DNA of 6,858 nt from Cyanothece sp. UBA12306. Lineage in GTDB: Bacteria > Cyanobacteriota > Cyanobacteriia > Cyanobacteriales > Microcystaceae. Made by a program: the position numbers and the translations under genes. The stretch lies in contig DLXW01000027.1 of assembly GCA_003448685.1 (NCBI GenBank), forward strand, positions 1 to 6,858. The letters are read 5' to 3'. This document shows positions 1 through 5,408 of the stretch, in pieces (within the stretch, counting starts at the first letter, position 1; every line of letters begins with the position of its first letter). A model generated the notes under the pieces. The model was given only the letters and a program-made list of their open reading frames with translations, searched no databases and was not told the DNA's origin.

Positions 1-2
1 TT

Positions 3-80
3 ACGGCGGTGAGGATGTCAATTAGCCAAGGCCATTTACTTGACAGAAGGGGCCATAAATATGAAGAATTGATAAAATAG
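3..80 (+). CDS. Possible C-terminal tail of an upstream gene, cut by the window edge
   Basis: Reading from base 3, a frame stays open for 25 codons and ends in TAG at 78-80. The peptide ends HLLDRRGHKYEELIK, which is hydrophilic and protein-like, but I recognise no family. An open stretch this short easily arises by chance, and a second frame (YGGEDVN, stop at 23-25) is also open from the edge. If real, the gene would end 36 bp before glgA and could be co-transcribed with it. The candidate glgA promoter -10 element overlaps this stop codon, so one of the two calls may be wrong. Confidence 0.22.
   Translation, partial: TAVRMSISQGHLLDRRGHKYEELIK
70..78 (+). promoter_or_regulatory. Candidate extended -10 promoter for glgA
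   Basis: TGATAAAAT fits the extended -10 pattern TG-N-TATAAT with one mismatch in the hexamer. It lies 38 bases before the glgA start codon, giving a short leader. There is no good -35 at the usual distance. A perfect TTGACA at 40-45 is 27 bases from this hexamer, too far to act as its partner. Extended -10 promoters can work without a strong -35. Assigned from sequence pattern only. Confidence 0.35.
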
Positions 81-105
81 TAGCTAATAATACAAGGGGA
101 TTAAT

Positions 106-110
106 AGGGA
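106..110 (+). promoter_or_regulatory. Ribosome binding site of glgA
   Basis: AGGGA sits six bases upstream of the ATG at 117, a good Shine-Dalgarno position. A second purine run, AAGGGGA at 94-100, lies further upstream. This supports the ATG at 117, which also gives the expected family N-terminus MYIVQIASE. Confidence 0.6.
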
Positions 111-116
111 ACCACT

Positions 117-1601
117 ATGTACATTGTCCAGATTGCTTCGGAATGCGCCCCCGTTATCAAAGCGGGTGGTTTAGGTGATGTCGTTTATGGTCTCAGTCGG
201 GAACTCAGCAAACGAGGTCACGAAGTTGAATTGATCCTCCCCAAGTATAACAATATGCGCTATGACTATATTCAAGAGCCAGATGAGGCTTACCGAGATT
301 TATTGGTACCCTGGGATGGAGGGATGATTAACTGCTCTGTTATGTATGGGAAAGTTGAGGAACAGAATTGTTTCTTTATTGACCCCCAGAATAGTTTCTT
401 TAATCGAGGGCATTATTATGGTTCCAATGATGATGCTCTTCGCTTTGCCTTTTTTAGCAAAGCGGCCCTAGAATTTTTGCTTCATACGAAAAAACGTCCT
501 GATATTATCCACTGTCATGACTGGCAAACTGGATTGGTTCCAGTCTTGTTATTTGAAGTGTATCAAGAGGGGATGAGTTACCAAAGGGTTGCTTATAGTA
601 TTCATAATTTCAAGCATCAAGGATACGCTCCAGTTAAACTTTTATCAGAAGCTGGGTTGAATGCTGGTGAACTCTTCAGAGAAGATCGCCTCATGGCTCA
701 AAATAAGAAAGAAATCAACTTAATGAAGGGGGGAATTGTTTACTCAAATGCCGTTAATACGGTTTCTCCCCACTATGCTTGGGAAGCTCGTCATACTAGT
801 GAGGGTTATGGATTAGGGGACACTTTAAACGCCCATCAAGCTAAATTCAAAGGTATTCTCAACGGAATTGACGATAGGATTTGGAATCCTAAGGTCGATA
901 CCCATATTCCCGTTAATTATGACATCGCAAATTTTGCATTAAAAGCCAAAAATAAAAAAGCTTTACGGGAGCGTTTATGGTTACGAGATCCAGATGAGCC
1001 AACCCCCAGACCAATTATTGCTTATATTGGTCGCTTGGATGATCAAAAAGGAGTTCATTTAGTTCACCATTCTATGTATTATGCCTTAGAAAGGGGAGCG
1101 CAATTTGTTCTTTTAGGTTCTCCCACTGGTGATAAAATCAGGGGTTGGTTTCAAGGGGAAAAAAATAAGTTGAATGATAATCCTGACGTTCATTTAGAAC
1201 TTTCATTCAATGAAGAATTATCCCACTTAATCTATGCAGGAGCAGATATGATGGTTGTTCCGAGTAACTATGAACCTTGTGGGTTAACCCAGATGATTTC
1301 TTTGAAATACGGCACAGTTCCCATTGTTCGTAGCGTTGGTGGTTTAAAAAATACTGTATTTGATATAGATAATGATACGGATCATCCCGTCGAAGAACGC
1401 AATGGTTATGTTTTTGAACATCCTAACCCCCCAGGATTAGAATCTGCTTTAAGGCGTGCCTTGGATTGCTGGTATATGCATCGAGATTCTTTTGATAAAT
1501 TGGCCAAACAAGGGATGAAATATGATTATTCCTGGAAACATCCGGCTGATGAATACCTAGAAGTTTACGATAATATTCGTCACAAGATTGTTGAAGAGTA
1601 A
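117..1601 (+). CDS. glgA: Glycogen synthase (ADP-glucose), cyanobacterial GlgA2 type
   Basis: This cytoplasmic enzyme transfers glucose from ADP-glucose to the non-reducing end of a growing alpha-1,4-glucan, the chain-elongation step of glycogen storage. The 494-residue product has the two-domain GT5 layout. The N-terminal starch-synthase catalytic domain (about 1-250) opens with the ADP-glucose binding motif KAGGLGDVV at 15-23. The C-terminal glycosyltransferase domain (about 298-480) carries GRLDDQKG, with R306 and K311 as likely phosphate-binding residues, and VPSNYEPCGL with the conserved E386. Cyanobacteria commonly have two GlgA proteins. The KAGGLGDV form and the start MYIVQIASECAPV match the GlgA2 class (Synechocystis Sll1393, about 491 residues, from memory), related to plant starch synthases III/IV; the GlgA1 class starts differently (KVGGMGDV). 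Length is normal and no motif is missing. It has its own ribosome binding site and a downstream terminator, so it is probably transcribed separately from asnB. Confidence 0.95.
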   Translation: MYIVQIASECAPVIKAGGLGDVVYGLSRELSKRGHEVELILPKYNNMRYDYIQEPDEAYRDLLVPWDGGMINCSVMYGKVEEQNCFFIDPQNSFFNRGHYYGSNDDALRFAFFSKAALEFLLHTKKRPDIIHCHDWQTGLVPVLLFEVYQEGMSYQRVAYSIHNFKHQGYAPVKLLSEAGLNAGELFREDRLMAQNKKEINLMKGGIVYSNAVNTVSPHYAWEARHTSEGYGLGDTLNAHQAKFKGILNGIDDRIWNPKVDTHIPVNYDIANFALKAKNKKALRERLWLRDPDEPTPRPIIAYIGRLDDQKGVHLVHHSMYYALERGAQFVLLGSPTGDKIRGWFQGEKNKLNDNPDVHLELSFNEELSHLIYAGADMMVVPSNYEPCGLTQMISLKYGTVPIVRSVGGLKNTVFDIDNDTDHPVEERNGYVFEHPNPPGLESALRRALDCWYMHRDSFDKLAKQGMKYDYSWKHPADEYLEVYDNIRHKIVEE

Positions 1602-1610
1602 ATTGTTGAT

Positions 1611-1648
1611 AATTCCCCGTTAAGCTACGGCTATAACAGGGAATTTTT
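1611..1648 (+). terminator. Intrinsic terminator after glgA
   Basis: The hairpin begins nine bases after the glgA stop. AATTCCC (1611-1617) pairs with GGGAATT (1639-1645). After one C/A mismatch, GTTA (1619-1622) pairs with TAAC (1634-1637), and AGC (1623-1625) pairs with GCT (1630-1632) around the loop TACG, with one bulged A at 1633. A run of five T (1644-1648) overlaps the end of the 3' arm. This fits Rho-independent termination and separates glgA from asnB. Confidence 0.72.
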
Positions 1649-1687
1649 GCATTTATTTATCAATAAAAATTGTCTTTCAATAAATTA

Positions 1688-1715
1688 TTAACAAAAGATA
1701 AAGAGATGTTAAGAT
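1688..1715 (+). promoter_or_regulatory. Candidate sigma-70 type promoter for asnB
   Basis: TTAACA (1688-1693, five of six to the -35 consensus) is separated by 16 bases from TAAGAT (1710-1715, four of six to the -10 consensus). It lies between the glgA terminator and asnB and would give a leader of about 60 bases. The region is AT-rich, so chance matches are likely. I found no NtcA-type GTA-N8-TAC site nearby. The leader also has a weak 5-bp inverted repeat, TCTGA (1755-1759) with TCAGA (1772-1776), beside the purine-rich AGAGA ahead of the start. Confidence 0.3.
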
Positions 1716-1783
1716 ACCATTTAATTTCTCAAAGTATGATGAATCATTAGATAGTCTGAGAGATAGAGTTATCAGAGATAATT

Positions 1784-3292
1784 ATGTGTGGTATTGTTGG
1801 AATTTGGGGAAAGACCGAACAAGTTAGTGTTGAATCTATGATGGACATCATAGTTCATCGAGGGCCAGATGCTAAAGGGATTTTTGTTGTTCCTGATGGT
1901 TCAGGAGTTTTGGGGCATCAAAGACTTAGTATCATGGATGTTGAAGGAGGAAATCAACCTATTTATAGTGAAGAGCAAAGTATAGTCATTATTGGTAATG
2001 GGGAAATTTACAATTATCCACAACTTGTACAAGAATTACAATCAAAGTATCAGTTTTTGACCAAAAGCGATACCGAAGCTATTTTACATTTGTATGAAGA
2101 CAGAAATATAACAGCAGTCTCAGAATTAGATGGGATGTTTGCCTTTGCTATTATTGATAATAATAAATTCATGGCTGCTCGCGATCCCATTGGCATTAAA
2201 CCACTTTATTATGGTGAAAAAGATGGCAACTTTTGGTTTGCTTCTGAACTAAAAGCGATCACCAAATTTTGTGAAGAAGTTGAGGAATTTCCCCCAGGTT
2301 CTTTTTTCTCTTCTGAAACCGGTTTCTCTACCTATTATACTTTACCTGATATCTCCCCTGAAATTGATACTAATATTGATGATATTATCCAAGAAATACG
2401 GCAAACTGTAGAAGATTCAGTAGTTAAAAGGTTAATGGCAGATGTTCCCGTAGGGGCTTTTCTTTCTGGTGGTTTAGATAGTAGCATTATTGCAGCTATT
2501 GCGAAAAAACATAAGTCTCAACTGCATACTTTTTCCGTAGGTATTGAAGGCAGTAAAGATGTAGAGTCTGCTCGTCTGGTTTCTGATTATTTAGGCACTA
2601 TTCACCATGAGTATATCATTAATCCCCAAGAAGCAATTGCTAAACTTCCAGATATTATCTATCACCTAGAATCTTTTGATCAAGACTTAGTGAGAAGTAG
2701 TATTCCCTGTTACTTTACCTCACGTTTAGCGGCAGAATATGTTAAAGTTATATTGACAGGGGAAGGAGCAGACGAGCTATTTGCCGGTTATACTTACTAC
2801 AAAGATATTCCTGATGATCATGTTCTCCATACGGAATTAAGGCGATCTATTTCCAGCTTGCACAATATTAATTTACAACGAGTTGATCGTTTAACTATGG
2901 CTCATTCTATTGAAGGAAGAGTACCATTTTTAGACCTAAAAATGATTGAATTAGGGCAAAGAATTCCGGCACATTTAAAGCTAAAAGGTGATCCTCCCGT
3001 AGAAAAATGGATTTTAAGGAAAGCCTTTGAAGATATGTTACCTGATTCCATAGTTTGGCGTAAAAAAGAACAATTTGATGAAGGAAGTGGCACAGTAGAC
3101 TTATTAACAGAAACTTTGAAAGATGTGATGAATGAAGAACAGGCACAAAAATATCAAAAAGAACATTCTCAGATCAGGTTAAGATCTCCAGAAGAATGTT
3201 ACTATCATCAGATATTTATGGATGCTTTTGAAAATCCAACAGCTATTTTAAATAATGTTGCCCGTTGGACAGAAAACCGTCAAGTTGCTTAG
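1784..3292 (+). CDS. asnB: Asparagine synthetase, glutamine-hydrolysing
   Basis: The enzyme converts aspartate, glutamine and ATP to asparagine, glutamate, AMP and pyrophosphate in the cytoplasm. The 502-residue product starts MCGIVGIWG. Cys2 becomes the N-terminal nucleophile once Met is removed, which fixes the start. The class II glutaminase domain (about 1-190) shows RGPD (26-29), R47 in GHQRLS, GNGEIYN (71-77) and D96 in KSDTE. The synthetase domain (about 200-450) has the ATP-pyrophosphatase P-loop SGGLDSS (228-234), GEGADELFAGY (326-336), EGRVPFLD (377-384) and WRKKEQF (425-431). All key residues are present. It is shorter than E. coli AsnB (554 residues), mainly for lack of a long C-terminal tail. 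The ribosome binding site is weak (AGAGA, about five bases before ATG). It faces a glutaminase gene across a 7-bp gap, so two glutamine-consuming enzymes converge here. Other AsnB-like amidotransferases are possible but less likely given the intact motifs. Confidence 0.92.
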   Translation: MCGIVGIWGKTEQVSVESMMDIIVHRGPDAKGIFVVPDGSGVLGHQRLSIMDVEGGNQPIYSEEQSIVIIGNGEIYNYPQLVQELQSKYQFLTKSDTEAILHLYEDRNITAVSELDGMFAFAIIDNNKFMAARDPIGIKPLYYGEKDGNFWFASELKAITKFCEEVEEFPPGSFFSSETGFSTYYTLPDISPEIDTNIDDIIQEIRQTVEDSVVKRLMADVPVGAFLSGGLDSSIIAAIAKKHKSQLHTFSVGIEGSKDVESARLVSDYLGTIHHEYIINPQEAIAKLPDIIYHLESFDQDLVRSSIPCYFTSRLAAEYVKVILTGEGADELFAGYTYYKDIPDDHVLHTELRRSISSLHNINLQRVDRLTMAHSIEGRVPFLDLKMIELGQRIPAHLKLKGDPPVEKWILRKAFEDMLPDSIVWRKKEQFDEGSGTVDLLTETLKDVMNEEQAQKYQKEHSQIRLRSPEECYYHQIFMDAFENPTAILNNVARWTENRQVA

Positions 3293-3299
3293 AAATATC

Positions 3300-5273
3300 T
3301 TAATTAAATGACTCAAAAATGTGTAACTTAAAATGATGGGATAATTCCTCGCAAACTTTAATCCCCCGAATACTATTACCCCGTTTATCTAATGGGGGAG
3401 AAAATACGCCAATTCCCATCACCCCTGGAACTACTGCCAAAATGCCTCCACCTACGCCACTTTTGGCAGGAAACCCTACTTTATAAGACCATTCCCCAGC
3501 AAAGTCATACATCCCACAGGTAAACATGACAGTCATCAAATCTTTGATATAGTCAGGATTAATTGCTTTCTGATGCGTCATGGGATTAACCCCATTGTTA
3601 GCTAAAGTTGCTCCCATTATGGCAAGATCACGACAATTAATAATAGCTGAACATTGTTGAAGATAGAGGTCAAGAGTTTGTTTGATATCCCCAGAAATCA
3701 TCTTAAAGTTACGCAGTAAATAAGAAATTGCCCAATTGTGATCCCCTTTGGTTTGTTCAGAAACCACAGTTGAAGTATCAATATAAACCTTATGACCAAC
3801 GTACCTTTGATACATTTTTAACACACGATTGAGCTTGTGAGCGGGGCTTTTTCCTTTAATTAAATTAGTAATAGCGATCGCTCCAGTATTGACCATAGCA
3901 TTATAAGGACGTTTAGAATTTTCTTCTACTTTAATAATGGAATTATAAGCATCTCCTGTGGGTTCTACATCAACCTTAGTTAAAATATGTTCTCTTCCAT
4001 GATCCTCTAAGGCCATACCATAGGTAAATACCTTAGAAATTGACTGAATTAAAAAAGATTGTTCTAGATCCCCTGCGCTATAAACTTGACCATCAACAGT
4101 AACCAGACAAATGGCAAACCAATTAGGATTAATCTCTAATAAATCAGGTTCACTTACATAAATTCTTCCTTCATTTAAGGGTAAATATTTTTGATATAAA
4201 TTGTTCAAAAAAGAATTCACAGAATCTTTTTTTAAAGAGAGAAAAGAAAATTTTAGTTTTGGTTCATTAGGTACTTGTTTATTATTAATAATAGGTTTAA
4301 AAATATGAAGCTTAAACTGTTGGGAAAGTTCCTCGAATATTTTGACCCCTCGCACACTTTTGTTATGTTCACCTAGGGGAGGTGAAAAGACAGCAATACC
4401 CATTTGATTAGGAATTACCCCAATAATTGCCCCCGATAAACCACTTTTTGCTGGTAAACCAACTCGATAGGCCCATTGTCCAGAAAAGTCGTATAATCCA
4501 CTGGTAAACATGATACTCATCAAATGTTTAGCATAATTTTTGTTGAGAGCTTGTTCACCGGTAATAGGATTTAAACCTGAATTAGCTAATGTAGCTGCCA
4601 TTAGAGCTAAATCTTGACAAGTCACCTTAATAGAACATTGTTGAAAATAAAGGTCTAAAACTTCTTCAACTTTCCCCTCAATCAGTCCAAAATTCACCAT
4701 CATATAGGCGAGTGCTCGATTCCAATTATCCTCTGTTTTTCTTGACCAAAATATTGATTCATTGATCTGTACATCTCGTCCAAAATAGCGTCGAAACATA
4801 GAAAATAATCGTTGCTGTTTCTCTTGTAATGTATTACCTTTAATTAAACTTGTAGTGGTTATTGCCCCCGCATTAACCATCGGATTGTATTTTCTATCTT
4901 GTATTTCTTGGGGTTCCATAATATCATTAAAAGGTTCTCCAGTTGGTTCAACACCAATTTTTTGCAGAACATATTGGGGTCCCCAGTCTTCTAGAACCAG
5001 ACCATAGACAAATGGTTTAGAAATTGACTGAATTGTAAATAAAGTCGAAGTATCCCCAACGCTATAACTTCGTCCTTTGGTTGTAACAAGACTAATTCCC
5101 AGTAGATTCGGATCAACTTGGGCTAATTCGGGGATATAATTAGCATTCTGCCCATTTTTTAGCAAAAGACAGCGATCGCGTAAGTCCTGGAGGAAATATC
5201 TTAAGAATTCCTGAAAACCTGGAGATTCAGGGTTAAAAGTTTGATAATCTTTTGAGGTATTGATATCCACCAT
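3300..5273 (-). CDS. Tandem two-domain glutaminase (fused duplicate)
   Basis: Glutaminases of this serine-dependent, beta-lactamase-like family hydrolyse glutamine to glutamate and ammonia in the cytoplasm. Family members usually carry one domain of about 300 residues; this 657-residue protein carries two, at about 20-326 and 350-654, joined by a short linker (about 327-349, IINNKQVPNEPKLKF). By analogy with human GLS numbering, domain 1 has Y46 (Y249), S83/K86 in QSISK (S286/K289), N134 (N335), N185 (N388), Y209 (Y414) and Y261 (Y466), but R178 replaces E381 and L279 replaces V484. Domain 2 has S411/K414, N462, E506, N513, Y537, Y589 and V607, but S374 replaces Y249. Each domain therefore lacks a different ligand-contact residue. 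The start ATG at 5271-5273 is followed by GTG, has no strong Shine-Dalgarno sequence, and leaves about 15 extra residues before domain 1. I see no signal peptide, membrane segment, STAS or ankyrin region. Family assignment is certain; catalytic competence of either domain is not. Confidence 0.92.
   Translation of the reverse strand: MVDINTSKDYQTFNPESPGFQEFLRYFLQDLRDRCLLLKNGQNANYIPELAQVDPNLLGISLVTTKGRSYSVGDTSTLFTIQSISKPFVYGLVLEDWGPQYVLQKIGVEPTGEPFNDIMEPQEIQDRKYNPMVNAGAITTTSLIKGNTLQEKQQRLFSMFRRYFGRDVQINESIFWSRKTEDNWNRALAYMMVNFGLIEGKVEEVLDLYFQQCSIKVTCQDLALMAATLANSGLNPITGEQALNKNYAKHLMSIMFTSGLYDFSGQWAYRVGLPAKSGLSGAIIGVIPNQMGIAVFSPPLGEHNKSVRGVKIFEELSQQFKLHIFKPIINNKQVPNEPKLKFSFLSLKKDSVNSFLNNLYQKYLPLNEGRIYVSEPDLLEINPNWFAICLVTVDGQVYSAGDLEQSFLIQSISKVFTYGMALEDHGREHILTKVDVEPTGDAYNSIIKVEENSKRPYNAMVNTGAIAITNLIKGKSPAHKLNRVLKMYQRYVGHKVYIDTSTVVSEQTKGDHNWAISYLLRNFKMISGDIKQTLDLYLQQCSAIINCRDLAIMGATLANNGVNPMTHQKAINPDYIKDLMTVMFTCGMYDFAGEWSYKVGFPAKSGVGGGILAVVPGVMGIGVFSPPLDKRGNSIRGIKVCEELSHHFKLHIFESFN
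3874..3881. repeat. HIP1 palindrome GCGATCGC
   Basis: This is a perfect copy of the octameric highly iterated palindrome of cyanobacterial genomes. It lies in the part of the glutaminase gene that encodes domain 2. It supports a cyanobacterial origin; its cellular role is not settled. Confidence 0.85.
5172..5179. repeat. HIP1 palindrome GCGATCGC
   Basis: A second perfect HIP1 octamer lies near the 5' end of the glutaminase gene, in codons just before domain 1's YIPEL motif. The two perfect copies seen in this window are both inside this gene. Confidence 0.85.
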
Positions 5274-5301
5274 ATCATTTGAGCAAAGATTCCATAGCCT
5301 T

Positions 5302-5317
5302 AAATTTACAAATTTAC
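5302..5317 (+). repeat. Short tandem direct repeat AAATTTAC x2 in the divergent spacer
   Basis: AAATTTAC occurs twice in direct succession (5302-5309 and 5310-5317), followed by A. The second copy supplies most of the TTTACA -35 box of the proposed methyltransferase promoter. It could be a regulator half-site pair facing both divergent genes, or simply AT-rich sequence. It does not match the NtcA consensus. Confidence 0.4.
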
Positions 5318-5341
5318 AATCAAGGAGTAATCTAATAGAAT
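5313..5341 (+). promoter_or_regulatory. Candidate sigma-70 type promoter for the methyltransferase gene
   Basis: TTTACA (5313-5318) and TAGAAT (5336-5341) each match the -35 and -10 consensus at five of six positions and are separated by the ideal 17 bases. Transcription would start near 5348, leaving a leader of about 60 bases before the ATG at 5409. It is the best promoter match in the window. No equally good promoter is visible for the divergent glutaminase gene. Confidence 0.5.
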
Positions 5342-5363
5342 ATAAATAACTCTGATTCGATTT

Positions 5364-5381
5364 ATTGCTGCTAAGAGCAAT
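5364..5381 (+). other. Small inverted repeat in the methyltransferase leader
   Basis: ATTGCT (5364-5369) and AGCAAT (5376-5381) form a perfect 6-bp stem around the six-base loop GCTAAG, inside the predicted leader about 28 bases before the start codon. It lacks a T-run, so it is not a terminator. It could be an operator for either divergent gene or an RNA hairpin that affects translation. No function is shown. Confidence 0.35.
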
Positions 5382-5408
5382 GATAGCTGTTTATTTGGAT
5401 AAAAATCA

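Noticed and set aside
40..65. Perfect -35 hexamer TTGACA (40-45) with a possible -10 TATGAA (60-65)
   Set aside because: The spacer is only 14 bases and the -10 is poor; the hexamer is 27 bases from the better TAAAAT. It is not a convincing promoter pair.
1602..1783. NtcA (GTA-N8-TAC) nitrogen-control site upstream of asnB
   Set aside because: Searched because the gene is nitrogen-related. GTA at about 1735 is not followed by TAC at the required distance, and the divergent spacer before the methyltransferase gene also lacks one.
2902..3146. Two overlapping minus-strand open frames of 63 and 79 codons
   Set aside because: Both lie wholly inside asnB, antisense to its conserved EGRVPFLD and WRKKEQF region. 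They have no recognisable domain and overlap each other in different frames, so they are shadows of the real gene.
5274..5408. Promoter for the glutaminase gene on the minus strand
   Set aside because: Several AT-rich -10-like strings exist (for example TAAATT), but none has an acceptable -35 at 16-18 bases, so no site is called.
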